Positions 33,058-42,987 of a stretch of 64,000 nt of DNA are shown here, in pieces. Positions within the stretch are counted from its first letter, which is position 1, and each line of letters begins with the position of its first letter. A program made the translations under genes and the position numbers. A model generated the notes under the pieces. It saw only the letters and a list, made by a program, of their open reading frames with translations. It did not search any database and had not been told where the DNA came from. This stretch comes from Phocaeicola plebeius (lineage in GTDB: Bacteria; Bacteroidota; Bacteroidia; Bacteroidales; Bacteroidaceae): assembly GCA_022767125.1 (NCBI GenBank), contig JALEPZ010000068.1:1-64000 (forward strand), given 5' to 3'.

Positions 33058-34689
33058 ATGAATCAAGAATTTGAGCTGATTGCCAAAACCTTCCAAGGCT
33101 TGGAAGAGGTGTTGGCACAAGAACTCACCGAGCTGGGAGCCAGCAACATTGAAATCGGTCGCCGAATGGTATCGTTTACGGGCGACAAGGCGATGATGTA
33201 TAAGGCAAATTTCTGCCTGCGTACCGCTATCCGAATCTTGAAACCCATCAAACATTTCACAGCGAAAACGGCAGATGAGGTATATGAGGCCGTAAAGAGC
33301 ATTGCCTGGGAAGAATATCTGGACAACACGAGTAGCTTCGCAGTCGATGCGGTGGTCTTCTCGAACGAATTCCGCCATTCCATGTATGTCGCCTACCGGG
33401 TGAAGGATGCCATTGTAGACTATTTCCGGGAGAAGACCGGCAACCGTCCGTCGGTGCGTATCAACAAGCCGGACTTGACCATCCATATCCATATTGCAGA
33501 AGACCAGTGCACACTGGCCCTGGACAGCTCGGGCGAATCATTGCACCGCCGCGGCTACCGCCAGGAACAGGTGGAAGCTCCGTTGAACGAGGTGCTGGCC
33601 GCCGGCATGATTCTCATGACGGGCTGGAGGGGAGAATGCGACCTGATTGACCCTATGTGTGGTTCGGGCACCATTCCTATTGAAGCCGCTCTGATTGCCC
33701 GCAACATTGCCCCCGGAGTGTTCCGGAAAGGGTTCGGGTTCGAGAAATGGAAGGATTACGACCCGGAACTGTTTGATGCCATCTATAACGACGATTCGCA
33801 GGAGCGTCCGTTCGAACATAAGATTTATGGTTACGACAATAACCCGAAAGCCCATGCCATTGCCACCCACAATGTGAAGGCAGCCGGTGTCAGTCGGGAA
33901 ATCGAGCTGAAAATCCAGCCGTTCCAGCAGTTCGAACAACCTGCAGAGAAAAGCATCATCATTACCAACCCGCCTTACGGCGAACGCATCTCGTCGGACG
34001 ACTTGCTGGGCTTGTATCAGATGATCGGCGAACGCCTGAAGCATGCGTTCTTGAACAACGATGCCTGGGTGCTGAGCTACCGCGATGAGTGTTTCGACCA
34101 GATTGGCCTGAAGGCTTCGGCCAAGATTCCGTTGTTCAATGGTGCGTTGGAGTGCCAGTTTCGTAAATACCAGATTTTCGACGGCAAATACAAGGATTTC
34201 CGGAGTGAACTGGAGGAATCGACTCCCCGTCAGGAGGGTGAACCTGGGGCGGATTCCCGGCCTTCTCCGGAGGATCGTTTCGGTGGGGAGCGGAAGGAAG
34301 GTTTCCGTAGCGAACGCAAAGAGGGATTCCGTAGCGAACGCAAGGAAGGTTTCCGTAGCGAGCGCAAAGAGGGATTCCGTGGCGAGCGCAAGGAGGGTTT
34401 CCGTGGCGAGCGCAAGGAGGGTTTCCGTAGCGAGCGCAAAGAAGGTTTCCGTGGCGAGCGCAAGGAGGGATTCCGTGGCGAACACAAGGAGGGATTCCGT
34501 GGCGAACGCAGGGATGGTTTCCGTAGCGATCGCCGGAACGAAGAAGGGCGCGAACGTCGTTCCGGCTTTAAATACAAAGACGATATGAATGAGCGTCCCA
34601 AACGGATTTCTACGGATGACGGACGTCCCAAGCCAGCATCCCCGATGCGTTACATGCACAGCCGTCGTCGCCCCGAGAGTGAGGAGTAA
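33058..34689 (+). CDS. THUMP-domain RNA methyltransferase (RlmL-like) with repeat tail
   Basis: 543 residues. The N-terminal THUMP region (about 1-160, ELIAKTFQGLEEVLAQEL) is followed by a class I SAM methyltransferase domain: motif I DPMCGSGTIPIEAALIARN and catalytic NPPYGERISSDDLLG. These are typical of the RlmL/YpsC group that methylates guanine N2 in 23S rRNA. After about residue 390 comes an unusual tail: ten tandem copies of the octapeptide ERKEGFR(S/G) at residues 411-490, then an Arg-rich end. The start at 33058 is chosen because the promoter overlaps the longer frame. Function of the tail is unknown; RNA binding is plausible. Confidence 0.88.
   Translation: MNQEFELIAKTFQGLEEVLAQELTELGASNIEIGRRMVSFTGDKAMMYKANFCLRTAIRILKPIKHFTAKTADEVYEAVKSIAWEEYLDNTSSFAVDAVVFSNEFRHSMYVAYRVKDAIVDYFREKTGNRPSVRINKPDLTIHIHIAEDQCTLALDSSGESLHRRGYRQEQVEAPLNEVLAAGMILMTGWRGECDLIDPMCGSGTIPIEAALIARNIAPGVFRKGFGFEKWKDYDPELFDAIYNDDSQERPFEHKIYGYDNNPKAHAIATHNVKAAGVSREIELKIQPFQQFEQPAEKSIIITNPPYGERISSDDLLGLYQMIGERLKHAFLNNDAWVLSYRDECFDQIGLKASAKIPLFNGALECQFRKYQIFDGKYKDFRSELEESTPRQEGEPGADSRPSPEDRFGGERKEGFRSERKEGFRSERKEGFRSERKEGFRGERKEGFRGERKEGFRSERKEGFRGERKEGFRGEHKEGFRGERRDGFRSDRRNEEGRERRSGFKYKDDMNERPKRISTDDGRPKPASPMRYMHSRRRPESEE
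34288..34527 (+). repeat. Ten 24-bp in-frame tandem repeats
   Basis: Exactly ten units of 24 bp encode ERKEGFRS or ERKEGFRG, the last two diverging to EHKEGFRG and ERRDGFRS. Third-position differences between units (AAG/AAA, GGT/GGA, GAA/GAG) show that the array is not brand new, but unit number could still vary by slippage without breaking the frame. Confidence 0.9.
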
Positions 34690-34707
34690 CCCTTTAAAAT
34701 ACCTATT

Positions 34708-36921
34708 ATGAAACGTTTAGTATATTGCTTAATTTGTTTGTGTGTAGCAGTCATGACTGTTTCAGCCCAAGAGAAAAAGGCTTTCACGCTGGAGGATGTG
34801 ATTCCCGGAGGAAGCAACTATGCCAACCTGGTGCCCAAGAACTTGCCTGGCCTTAAATGGTGGGGCGATGTCTGTATGAATGCCGAGGTGGAGGCCGTGA
34901 AGAGTATTCAGCCTGCCACCGGTAAGGAACAGGTTGTTTTCACACTGGAGGAAGTGAACGGAGTGTTGGAAGCCGCCCGGCTGGGAAAGCTTCATCATTT
35001 GTTCAATGTCACCTTTCCCTATGCCGACAAGCAGGTGCTGGTCAGCACACCGACGCATCGGGTGTTGGTGGACTGGGAGAAGAAGTCGGTGGTGTGGAGC
35101 CAGCCCATTGCCCCCCATGCTGCCCATCAGGACTGGAACAAGGAGAGCCGTTCGCTGGCCTATACGATTGACAACAACCTGTTCGTGACCACTGCCGACG
35201 GACAGACCCATCAGGTGACGGACGAGCCGAAGGGAATTGTCTGCGGACAAAGTGTCCACCGACAGGAATTCGGCATCTATAAAGGTACCTTCTGGAGCCC
35301 GAAGGGCCACCTGCTGGCCTTCTATCGGATGGACGAGACCATGGTGACCGATTATCCGCAGGTCAACACTTCTGCCCGCGTGGCCGTTCTGGAGCCCGAC
35401 AAGTATCCGATGGCCGGCATGACCAGCCATCAGGTGAAGGTGGGGGTGTATAACCCGGCGACCCGCCAGACGGTCTATCTGGAAGCCGGTGACCCGACCG
35501 ACCGCTATTTCACGAACGTGAGCTGGACACCCGATGAAGAACATCTGTATGTCATCGAGCTGAACCGCGACCAGAACCATGCACAGCTGGTGCGCTACAA
35601 TGCCGCTACCGGTGCCAAGGAAGCTACGGTTTATGAGGAAAAGCATCCCAAATACGTGGAGCCGCAGCATACGCTGGTCTTCGTTCCGTGGGATGAATCG
35701 AAATTCATCTACCAGAGCCAACGCGACGGGTATAACCACCTGTACCTCTTTGATACCAAGGCGAATGTTCCTGCTGCCCGTTGGCAACAGTCCACGCGCT
35801 CGGAAAGTACGTTCATCGAGCATGTACAGGTCACTCCGCTCACGGAAGGCGACTGGCTGGTACAGCAGCTGCTCGGCTTTTGCCCGTCGCGCAAGGAACT
35901 GCTGATGGGCACTACGGAGGTTTCTCCCTTGCAGACCAGCCTCTACCGCCTGAACCTGAGCACCTTGAAGCGTACACGGATTGGGGAGGAAGACGGTACG
36001 CACCGGGCACAGCTCTCGGCCAGCGGTAAATACCTCATCGACAACCATACTTCTTTCAGTGTGCCGCGTGTCATCAGTCTGTTGCCGACCGACGGCAAGA
36101 AGGGACGCGTCGTCTTCACGGCTACCGACCCGCTGAAGGAACAATATAACCTGCCGGAAATCACGCTGGGCACTATCAAGGCAGCCGACGGCAAGACCGA
36201 TCTGTATTACCGCCTGATCAAGCCGGTGAACTTCGATCCCAGCCGCAAATATCCCGCTGTGGTCTATGTATATGGCGGACCACATGCCCAGTTGATTCAC
36301 AACAACCGCTTCTACGATGCACGGGGATGGGACCTCTACATGGCACAGTTGGGCTATGTGATGCTGACCGTTGACAGCCGGGGCAGTGACAACCGGGGAC
36401 TGGCCTTCGAGAACTGCACGTTCCGTCAGCTGGGTGTAGAGGAGATGAAAGACCAGGTGAAAGGAGTGGAATGGCTGAAATCGCTTCCGTATGTCGACGG
36501 AGAACGTATCGGTGTACACGGCTGGAGTTTCGGCGGTTTCATGACCACCAATCTGATGCTGACCTATAATGAGCTGTTCAAGGTAGGCGTGGCCGGAGGT
36601 CCGGTCATCGACTGGGCTTATTATGAGGTGATGTACGGCGAACGCTACATGGATACGCCCCAGAGCAACCCGCAGGGGTACGCCGGTTCGAACCTGAAGC
36701 TGAAGGCCGGACAGTTGAAAGGACGGCTGGAAATCATCATCGGCGGGGAAGACCCCACGTGTGTGCCCCAGCACAGCTATACGTTCTTGCGGGCCTGCAT
36801 CGATGCGGGCACGCATCCCGACTTCTTTGTCTATCCCGAAGCCGGCCATAACATGGTGGGTACCGACCGCGTGCATCTGCACGAACACATTACCCGTTAT
36901 TTTGAAGACCACCTGAAATAA
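34708..36921 (+). CDS. dpp4: Dipeptidyl peptidase IV, S9 family
   Basis: 737 residues. The signal peptide (about 1-20, VAVMTVSAQ) sends it to the periplasm. A beta-propeller DPPIV_N domain (about 60-500) precedes the alpha/beta-hydrolase domain. The catalytic triad is Ser607 (GWSFGGFMT), Asp682 (GGEDPT) and His714 (EAGHNMVG). It removes Xaa-Pro or Xaa-Ala dipeptides from peptide N-termini, supporting peptide nutrition. It is 18 nt after the methyltransferase gene and 37 nt before purD. Length and motifs match Bacteroidetes DPP4. Confidence 0.93.
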   Translation: MKRLVYCLICLCVAVMTVSAQEKKAFTLEDVIPGGSNYANLVPKNLPGLKWWGDVCMNAEVEAVKSIQPATGKEQVVFTLEEVNGVLEAARLGKLHHLFNVTFPYADKQVLVSTPTHRVLVDWEKKSVVWSQPIAPHAAHQDWNKESRSLAYTIDNNLFVTTADGQTHQVTDEPKGIVCGQSVHRQEFGIYKGTFWSPKGHLLAFYRMDETMVTDYPQVNTSARVAVLEPDKYPMAGMTSHQVKVGVYNPATRQTVYLEAGDPTDRYFTNVSWTPDEEHLYVIELNRDQNHAQLVRYNAATGAKEATVYEEKHPKYVEPQHTLVFVPWDESKFIYQSQRDGYNHLYLFDTKANVPAARWQQSTRSESTFIEHVQVTPLTEGDWLVQQLLGFCPSRKELLMGTTEVSPLQTSLYRLNLSTLKRTRIGEEDGTHRAQLSASGKYLIDNHTSFSVPRVISLLPTDGKKGRVVFTATDPLKEQYNLPEITLGTIKAADGKTDLYYRLIKPVNFDPSRKYPAVVYVYGGPHAQLIHNNRFYDARGWDLYMAQLGYVMLTVDSRGSDNRGLAFENCTFRQLGVEEMKDQVKGVEWLKSLPYVDGERIGVHGWSFGGFMTTNLMLTYNELFKVGVAGGPVIDWAYYEVMYGERYMDTPQSNPQGYAGSNLKLKAGQLKGRLEIIIGGEDPTCVPQHSYTFLRACIDAGTHPDFFVYPEAGHNMVGTDRVHLHEHITRYFEDHLK

Positions 36922-36958
36922 ACCGATTCATCCAACAATCACAATAAACAACAAGTAT

Positions 36959-38233
36959 ATGAAACTCTTGCTATTAGGATCGGGCGGCCGCGAGCATGCA
37001 CTGGCATGGAAAATCGCCCAAAGCCCGAAGATTGAAAAGTTGTTCATCGCTCCCGGCAATGCCGGTACCCGCGAGGTAGGCGAGAATGTAGCCATCAAGG
37101 TCAACGACTTTCCGGCCATCAAGCAGTTTGTCGTTGCCAATGGCATCGACATGGTGGTGGTAGGCCCCGAAGACCCGCTGGTGAACGGGGTGTATGATTT
37201 CTTCCGCGACGATGCGGAGCTGAAGTCGGTTCCCGTCATCGGACCGTCAAAAGCCGGTGCCGTGCTCGAAGGCAGCAAGGAGTTTGCCAAAGGCTTCATG
37301 CAGCGCCATCACATTCCCACAGCCGGTTACAAGAGCATCACTGCCGACAACCTCGAAGAGGGACTGGCTTTCCTGGAAACCCTTTCGGCACCTTATGTGC
37401 TGAAGGCCGACGGACTGTGCGCCGGAAAAGGGGTGCTGATTCTGCCTACGCTGGAGGAAGCCAGGAAGGAACTGAAAGAAATGCTGGGCGGCATGTTCGG
37501 CCAGGCATCGGCCAAAGTGGTCATCGAAGAGTTCCTGAGCGGCATCGAGTGCTCGGTGTTCGTGCTGACCGATGGTAAAAGCTACAAGATTCTTCCCGAG
37601 GCCAAAGACTATAAGCGCATCGGCGAAGGAGACAAGGGACTGAATACCGGTGGCATGGGCTCTGTATCGCCGGTTCCTTTCGCCGATAAGGAATGGATGC
37701 AGAAGGTGGAAGACCGCATTATCCGTCCTACGGTGGAAGGCTTGGCAGCCGAAGGCATCGACTACAAGGGCTTTATCTTCTTCGGACTGATCAACGTGGC
37801 GGGCAACCCGATGGTCATCGAATACAATGTCCGTATGGGCGATCCGGAAACGGAAAGCGTGATGCTCCGCATCAAGAGCGACCTGGTGGAACTCTTCGAA
37901 GGGGTGGCTGCCGGCAACCTGGCCGAAAAGACGCTGGAGATGGACCCTCGCTCGGCCGTCTGTGTCATGCTGGTATCAGGGGGCTATCCCGAAGCCTACG
38001 GGAAAGGCTACCCGATGACCGGTATCGAAGCAGCCAAAGCAGGTGGAAGTATCGTTTTCCATGCCGGTACGGCCCTGGACGGAGATACGGTGGTCACCAA
38101 CGGCGGACGTGTCATTGCCGTCAGCTCCTACGGAACCAACAAGGCCGAGGCGTTGGCGAAATCCTTCGAGAATGCCGGAAAGATCCAGTTCGAGAAGAAG
38201 TATTTCCGTTCTGACATCGGTTTTGACCTGTAA
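36959..38233 (+). CDS. purD: Phosphoribosylamine-glycine ligase
   Basis: 424 residues, ATP-grasp enzyme making glycinamide ribonucleotide in purine synthesis. N-terminal [23 protein letters not shown]-grasp segment [15 protein letters not shown] (about 150-164), and [12 protein letters not shown] with the downstream [12 protein letters not shown] metal-binding region are diagnostic. The length is standard. It lies in a plus-strand run after DPP4 and directly before a hypothetical membrane protein; no functional link to the neighbours is evident. Confidence 0.96.
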   Translation: MKLLLLGSGGREHALAWKIAQSPKIEKLFIAPGNAGTREVGENVAIKVNDFPAIKQFVVANGIDMVVVGPEDPLVNGVYDFFRDDAELKSVPVIGPSKAGAVLEGSKEFAKGFMQRHHIPTAGYKSITADNLEEGLAFLETLSAPYVLKADGLCAGKGVLILPTLEEARKELKEMLGGMFGQASAKVVIEEFLSGIECSVFVLTDGKSYKILPEAKDYKRIGEGDKGLNTGGMGSVSPVPFADKEWMQKVEDRIIRPTVEGLAAEGIDYKGFIFFGLINVAGNPMVIEYNVRMGDPETESVMLRIKSDLVELFEGVAAGNLAEKTLEMDPRSAVCVMLVSGGYPEAYGKGYPMTGIEAAKAGGSIVFHAGTALDGDTVVTNGGRVIAVSSYGTNKAEALAKSFENAGKIQFEKKYFRSDIGFDL

Positions 38234-38241
38234 CGTTGTCT

Positions 38242-39180
38242 ATGCGATCCTACAGGAACAGTTTCCAGTATAAGATGGCTACGGGAAGGTGGACCCTTCC
38301 CGTAGCTATTCTGGTTTCATTGGCGGTGTGGGGAAGTACTGCCGATGCCTGGACTCATGTGGGAGCCTTGTTCTCGTGTGCGTTCATTGCCTATCTGTTG
38401 ATTGAGCTGAACACCCGGTTCTCACTGATTCGCACGCGCACCGCCCTGCCTTCGTCCTTGTTCCTGTTGTCTTATGTCGCCCTTCCTTTCCTGAATGCCG
38501 ACGGGATGGAAGCGGTTTTCCCCCCGCTGTTCCTGTTGCTGCTGTTCTCGCTTTTCGGCAGTTATGAGTCTCCTCGTGCGCCCGTAGCTGTGTTCCATGC
38601 CTTCTTGTGCCTGGGACTGATGTCGTTGGCAGACGCGTATTATTGCTACCTGCTACCTGTGCTGTATCTGTCAATGTGCATTCTCCGTTCGTTTTCCGCC
38701 CGTACGTTCTTTGCCGGACTGGTAGGCATGTGCCTGCCCTACTGGCTGTGTTGGGGAGTCAGCACATACTGGCATGATTATGCCTTCTTGTACGGTTGTC
38801 TGCAGCGGCTGACCGCCTTTGCCCCTATCGATTATTCCCAGCTGCCGCTGAATGTCTGCCTTTCCTGGGCGGTTGCGGTGCTGGTTGCCTTGGTGACCGG
38901 CATTCACGTCTACCGTTCTTCGTATAAGGAGAAGGTGCAGACCCGTGTCATGCTGCACGTCGTGCTGGCGATGGAGGTGGGCATCCATCTGCTCCTGCTG
39001 CTCCAGCCGGTCCATTTCAACAGCCTGATGAGTATTCAGATTATGTTGGCAGCCCTCACCACCGGCTATATGCTCTCGCTTACCTTCACCCGCTATACCC
39101 GTTGGGTAACGGCTGTCTTGGTGACTGTCTGGTGTCTCCTGTGCTTGATGAAACTATGGATGCATTTCTTCAGTTTCTGA
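38242..39180 (+). CDS. Hypothetical multi-pass membrane protein
   Basis: 312 residues from ATG 38242 (a TTG two codons upstream is less likely). About eight hydrophobic helices can be counted, for example LPVAILVSLAVWG, LFLLSYVALPFL, FPPLFLLLLFSLFG, LGLMSLADAYYCYLLPVLYL, FFAGLVGMCLPYWLCWGV, VAVLVALVTGI and VTAVLVTVWCLLCL. No catalytic motif or known family recognised. It starts 8 nt after purD and its end overlaps the next gene by 25 nt, so it is translated from the same message. Function unknown. Confidence 0.75.
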   Translation: MRSYRNSFQYKMATGRWTLPVAILVSLAVWGSTADAWTHVGALFSCAFIAYLLIELNTRFSLIRTRTALPSSLFLLSYVALPFLNADGMEAVFPPLFLLLLFSLFGSYESPRAPVAVFHAFLCLGLMSLADAYYCYLLPVLYLSMCILRSFSARTFFAGLVGMCLPYWLCWGVSTYWHDYAFLYGCLQRLTAFAPIDYSQLPLNVCLSWAVAVLVALVTGIHVYRSSYKEKVQTRVMLHVVLAMEVGIHLLLLLQPVHFNSLMSIQIMLAALTTGYMLSLTFTRYTRWVTAVLVTVWCLLCLMKLWMHFFSF

Positions 39181-39617
39181 CCGAATGGGGCTATTGGGGC
39201 CTGTTCCTGTCTGCCTTCCTGGCGGGCACCGTTCTGCCGTTCAGCTCGGAAGCGGTGCTGTTGGCCTGCATCGGCTACGGCCTGCATCCGGCAGGGGCCG
39301 TATTGTCTACCACCTTGGGCAATGCGCTGGGCGGCATGACGTGCTATTGGATGGGACATCTGGGCAAGACGGAATGGATCGAGAAGTATCTGGGGGTCCG
39401 TCAGCAGCACCTGGAACGTGCCGACCGTTTCCTGAAGGGGCGGGGAGCCTGGATGGCCCTCTTTGCGTTTCTGCCGGTCATCGGCGATGCCCTGCTGGTG
39501 CTACTGGGATTGATGCGGGCCAATGTGTGGGTGGTGGCCGTGTCGATGACCTTGGGAAAACTCCTCCGTTATGCCGTTCTGGCGGCGGGGGCTTTGGGCA
39601 TTTGCCAACTCTTTTGA
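39156..39617 (+). CDS. YqaA/DedA-type small membrane protein
   Basis: 153 residues from MDAFLQFLTEWGYWG. The frame opens upstream inside the preceding gene, but this Met gives the family start. FLSAFLAGTVLPFSSEAVLL, LGNALGGMTCYWMGHLG and FAFLPVIGDALLVLLGLMRA fit the YqaA branch of the SNARE-associated (DedA-like) family. It has about four membrane segments and a reentrant-like Gly/Pro-rich pattern. The family is linked to membrane lipid handling in general; the role of this branch is unknown. It overlaps the previous gene by 25 nt. Confidence 0.82.
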   Translation: MDAFLQFLTEWGYWGLFLSAFLAGTVLPFSSEAVLLACIGYGLHPAGAVLSTTLGNALGGMTCYWMGHLGKTEWIEKYLGVRQQHLERADRFLKGRGAWMALFAFLPVIGDALLVLLGLMRANVWVVAVSMTLGKLLRYAVLAAGALGICQLF

Positions 39618-39649
39618 ACCTGCATTCCGTATTTTTCCGAGATTATGTG

Positions 39650-39657
39650 TATCTTTG
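39650..39657 (+). promoter_or_regulatory. -7 box before the zinc-binding protein gene
   Basis: TATCTTTG is an exact TAnnTTTG match 23 bp before the ATG at 39681. The -33 box is not convincing. Confidence 0.4.
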
Positions 39658-39680
39658 GGCACTGAATAAAGAGATTTGCC

Positions 39681-40538
39681 ATGAAAAGATATTTGTATTG
39701 GGTGGTTGGCCTGTTGCTGCTGGCCGGCTGTAGCCACAGCCGGACGGCGGAGGTACCCACTCTGACCGTCACCATTGAGCCGTTGCGCTATTTCACCGAA
39801 GCCATAGCAGGACCCCGCTACCGGGTGGTCAGCATGGTGCCCGAAGGCAGCAGCCCCGAAACCTACGACCCTACGCCCCAGCAGCTGGTCCATCTGGCCC
39901 AGAGTGCGGCCTACCTGCAGGTGGGGTACATCGGCTTTGAACAAAGTTGGATAGAGAAACTGAAGGCCAATAATCCCGGCCTGCCTTTCTTTGACACGTC
40001 CCGGGGCATCGACCTGATTCGGGAGGAGGTGGTCCACCATGGCCATACGCATGCCGGAGGGGTGGAGCCCCATGTCTGGAACTCGCCGAAGAACGTATTG
40101 CGCGTGGTCGACAATATCTGTGCGGCCTTGTGCCGTCTCGACACGCTGCATGCCGATGAATACCGGACACGGACCGACAGCCTGCAGCGCATGGTCCGTC
40201 AGACGGATGCCGCCATACGTGCCCTGCTTCCCGTCAAGGGGCGTTCTTTCCTGATTTATCATCCGGCCCTTTCCTACTTTGCCCGCGACTACGGGTGGCA
40301 GCAGGTCAGCATCGAAGAGAACGGCAAGGAACCTTCGCCGGCCCAGCTGCAGGCACTGATCCGCCTGTGCCGGGAAAAAGAGATACGGGTCATCTTCGTG
40401 CAGCAGGAGTTTGACCTGCGCAATGCCCGCCTCATTGCCCGGGAACTGGGTGTGACGGTCATTCCCATCAATCCTCTCAGTTACCATTGGCAGGAAGAAA
40501 TGTTGAACGTGGCCCGCTCCTTGTCGACTGCCCCTTAA
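39681..40538 (+). CDS. znuA: Zinc/manganese ABC transporter substrate-binding lipoprotein
   Basis: 285 residues, cluster A-I (ZnuA-like) binding protein. The lipobox is LLLAGC (Cys17). The domain begins VTIEPLRYFTEAIAG. Metal-binding histidines are in a His-rich loop HHGHTHAGGVEPHVW (about 114-128) and in YHPALSYFARDYGW; the last acidic ligand region is INPLSYHWQEEM. It captures divalent metal, most likely zinc, outside the inner membrane. The ATP-binding partner starts 12 nt downstream, but no permease gene follows. Confidence 0.88.
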   Translation: MKRYLYWVVGLLLLAGCSHSRTAEVPTLTVTIEPLRYFTEAIAGPRYRVVSMVPEGSSPETYDPTPQQLVHLAQSAAYLQVGYIGFEQSWIEKLKANNPGLPFFDTSRGIDLIREEVVHHGHTHAGGVEPHVWNSPKNVLRVVDNICAALCRLDTLHADEYRTRTDSLQRMVRQTDAAIRALLPVKGRSFLIYHPALSYFARDYGWQQVSIEENGKEPSPAQLQALIRLCREKEIRVIFVQQEFDLRNARLIARELGVTVIPINPLSYHWQEEMLNVARSLSTAP

Positions 40539-40550
40539 TCCCTGTGGCTT

Positions 40551-41327
40551 ATGGATCATTCACCCATTCTGCAACTCAACGGCATCTCGGCCGGCTACGA
40601 GCACAAGCAAGTGCTCACCGATGTCCACCTGACGGTCTATGAGAAGGACTTCCTGGGGGTTATCGGTCCCAACGGCGGTGGGAAGACCACGTTGGTGAAA
40701 ATCATTCTCGGCCTGTTGAAGCCGACGGCAGGCCGCCTGCAGTTTTTTCAAGCGGGAAAGGAAGTGCCGGAAATCAGCATGGGCTATCTGCCCCAGTACA
40801 ACAGCATCGACAAGAAGTTTCCCATATCCGTCTACGAGGTGGTGCTGTCGGGACTGAACCGGCAGAAGTCGCTCCTGCATCCGTTCAGTCCGGCCCAGCA
40901 CGAGCAGGTACGCCAGACCATCGCCCGTATGGGGCTGGAAGGACTGGAGAAACGGTCCATTGGCCAGCTCAGCGGTGGCCAGCTGCAGCGGGCGTTGCTG
41001 GGGCGTGCCTTGGTATCGGATCCGCAGGTGGTCATTCTGGACGAGCCGAACACCTACATCGACCAGCGGTTTCAGGCGGTCCTCTATTCCTTGTTGGAGG
41101 AAATCAACAAAGAGCGGGCGGTCATTCTGGTCAGCCACGACATCGGCTCTGTCCTGCAATGCGTCAAAAGCATCGCCTGCGTGAGCGGCACTCTCGATTA
41201 TCATCCCGATACCGAGGTCCCTCCCGAGTGGCTGGAAGAGCATTTCGGCTGTCCCATCGACCTGTTGGGCCACGGCAATCTGCCCCATCGTGTCTTGAAA
41301 TGCCATCATGCGCACCAGGAAGGCTGA
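40551..41327 (+). CDS. znuC: Metal ABC transporter ATP-binding protein
   Basis: 258 residues. Walker A is GPNGGGKTT (about 39-47), the signature is LSGGQLQRALLGRAL, Walker B is VVILDEPNTYID, and the switch His is in LVSHDIGSV. It belongs to the MntB/ZnuC group and energises import of the metal bound by the preceding lipoprotein. The expected inner-membrane permease (about 270 residues, hydrophobic) is absent. After the stop there are only about 30 bases before an inverted-repeat element and then an opposite-strand gene. The permease may lie elsewhere or have been lost. Confidence 0.88.
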   Translation: MDHSPILQLNGISAGYEHKQVLTDVHLTVYEKDFLGVIGPNGGGKTTLVKIILGLLKPTAGRLQFFQAGKEVPEISMGYLPQYNSIDKKFPISVYEVVLSGLNRQKSLLHPFSPAQHEQVRQTIARMGLEGLEKRSIGQLSGGQLQRALLGRALVSDPQVVILDEPNTYIDQRFQAVLYSLLEEINKERAVILVSHDIGSVLQCVKSIACVSGTLDYHPDTEVPPEWLEEHFGCPIDLLGHGNLPHRVLKCHHAHQEG

Positions 41328-41356
41328 TCCGGCCTGGGAAGCCAGTCGGCTGGGTG

Positions 41357-41470
41357 GAGGGTGTGTCAAATCCAGCGTCGACTGTCTAATTGTCATTCTG
41401 AGCGCAGCGAAGAAACGACGTTCAGAATGACAAGCAAAATGACAGGCGCTTTTTATTTTGACACACCCTC
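41357..41470. repeat. Nested inverted-repeat element
   Basis: The outer arms GAGGGTGTGTCAAA (41357-41370) and TTTGACACACCCTC (41457-41470) are perfect inverted copies. Inside, TTGTCATTCTGA (41390-41401) and TCAGAATGACAA (41422-41433) form a second perfect 12-bp pair. The outer core matches the element at 1417-1431; the inner pair resembles the TGTCAT REP-like units at 20.6 kb. It separates two convergent genes and could act as a bidirectional terminator. Confidence 0.7.
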
Positions 41471-41481
41471 GTAAGGTTATA

Positions 41482-42987
41482 TCAGATGAGGTGGAGGATA
41501 CCCATCACATAGAGCAAGGAGTATCCCAGTACCATACTGACCACTCCTACGATACATCCCATTTTCGCCATATCCTTCTGCTGCACCAGGTTGGTGGCAA
41601 ACGCCAGCGCATTCGGCGGGGTGGAGATGGGCAGCACCATAGCACTGGAAGCGGCAATGGCGACACCGATCAATATGGTGGGTGTGCCGCCGATAGCGTC
41701 CAGCTTGTCGCCCATCGCTGCACAGACTACGACCAGGATAGGCATCAGCAAGGCGGCTGTGGCGGAGTTACTGATAAAGTTGGACAGCGCATAACAGATG
41801 AGGCCGGAAAGAATCAGGATGAACAGCGGCGAGAAGGTGCCGAACGGAATGCTTTCTACCGCGCGTTCGGCCAGTCCCGAGGCATTGAGCCCGTAACCCA
41901 GCGCAAAGCCTCCGGCCACCATCCAGATGACCGACCAGTTGATTTCTTCCAGGTCGCGGCGTGTAATGATACCCGTCAGCGAGAAGATGACGAACGGAAC
42001 CAATGCGACCGTGTACGAATTGATGCCCGTCACCGAGTCCAGCAGCCAGAGCAGGACGGTCAGGATAAAGGTGACAATGACAATATAGGTATGTGTATCT
42101 TTCTTCATCTCCCCTTCAATGTGCAGTTGGATGGTCTTCTGCGTGAACGGGAAGATGCGTTTCAGCAGCAACCAGCCTACGAATAGCAGTACCACCACCA
42201 GTGGGAACATGAACATCATCCATTCACCGAACCCCAATCCCAGGTTCAGTCCTTCGGGGTCGTTTAGGTATTTCAAGGCAATGGTGTTGGGAGGAGTGCC
42301 GATGGGAGTTCCCATACCGCCCAGATTGGCGGCTACGGGGATGGACAATGCCATGGCGATGCGGCCTTTTCCTTCGGGAGGCAGCTGCTTGAAGACGGGA
42401 GCCAGGAAGGTCAGCATCATGGCGGCAGTGGCAGTGTTCGACACGAACATAGAGAACAGCCCGGTGATGAGGAGGAAGCCCAGCAGGACATGCTCGCTCT
42501 TGGTCCCGAAAGGACGCAGCAGGATTTTCGCCAGTTGGGCATCGAGTCCCGTCTTGCCTGCTGCGATGGCCAGGGTGAAACCGCCGATGAACAGCATGAT
42601 CACCGGATCGGCGAAGGTAGCCATGATGGCCTTGTAGCTGAGCAGCTGTCCCACCTCGTCGGGGTTACACATCCACTTGATGCCCGAGTTGGAGGTAAAC
42701 AGCAGCAACAACCCGATGATGGCCACACTGGTGGCCCACGAAGCCGCTACTTCCATTACCCACATCAAGGTGGCAAAAGCAAAAATGGCAATGATGCGTT
42801 GCTGTACGACGGTCAGTCCGTCAATGCCGAAGAAGGTAATCGGGGCATTCCAGATCAGCAGGGTGATAACCAGCACGATACAGGCCTGAATCAGTTTTTT
42901 GATAATTCGTTCGCGTTGCGCTTTCTTAAGCGAACGCATGGTGTGGTAGGCATCCAGCAGGTGGAAGCCATGAAAGTTCTTAAACAT
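41482..42987 (-). CDS. SLC13/DASS-family anion transporter
   Basis: 501 residues with about 11-13 hydrophobic segments. Paired SNT motifs (SNTATAAMMLTF and SNSATAALLMPI) and the loops NLGGMGTPIGTPPN and ISTPPNALAFA are characteristic of divalent-anion:sodium symporters (dicarboxylates, sulfate or citrate). It acts in the inner membrane. Substrate not determined; the threonine in SNTATA is compatible with dicarboxylate carriers. It is a single minus-strand gene facing the zinc transporter genes, with divergent GH43 upstream. Confidence 0.88.
   Translation of the reverse strand: MFKNFHGFHLLDAYHTMRSLKKAQRERIIKKLIQACIVLVITLLIWNAPITFFGIDGLTVVQQRIIAIFAFATLMWVMEVAASWATSVAIIGLLLLFTSNSGIKWMCNPDEVGQLLSYKAIMATFADPVIMLFIGGFTLAIAAGKTGLDAQLAKILLRPFGTKSEHVLLGFLLITGLFSMFVSNTATAAMMLTFLAPVFKQLPPEGKGRIAMALSIPVAANLGGMGTPIGTPPNTIALKYLNDPEGLNLGLGFGEWMMFMFPLVVVLLFVGWLLLKRIFPFTQKTIQLHIEGEMKKDTHTYIVIVTFILTVLLWLLDSVTGINSYTVALVPFVIFSLTGIITRRDLEEINWSVIWMVAGGFALGYGLNASGLAERAVESIPFGTFSPLFILILSGLICYALSNFISNSATAALLMPILVVVCAAMGDKLDAIGGTPTILIGVAIAASSAMVLPISTPPNALAFATNLVQQKDMAKMGCIVGVVSMVLGYSLLYVMGILHLI

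Noticed and set aside
34288..34527. Regular 24-bp repeats as a CRISPR-like array
   Set aside because: The units are contiguous without spacers and keep one open frame; they are protein-coding repeats.
34762..36912. 716-codon minus-strand frame opposite DPP4
   Set aside because: It mirrors the full DPP4 gene, has no recognisable domain, and is His/Gln/Val-rich as expected for reverse-frame translation.
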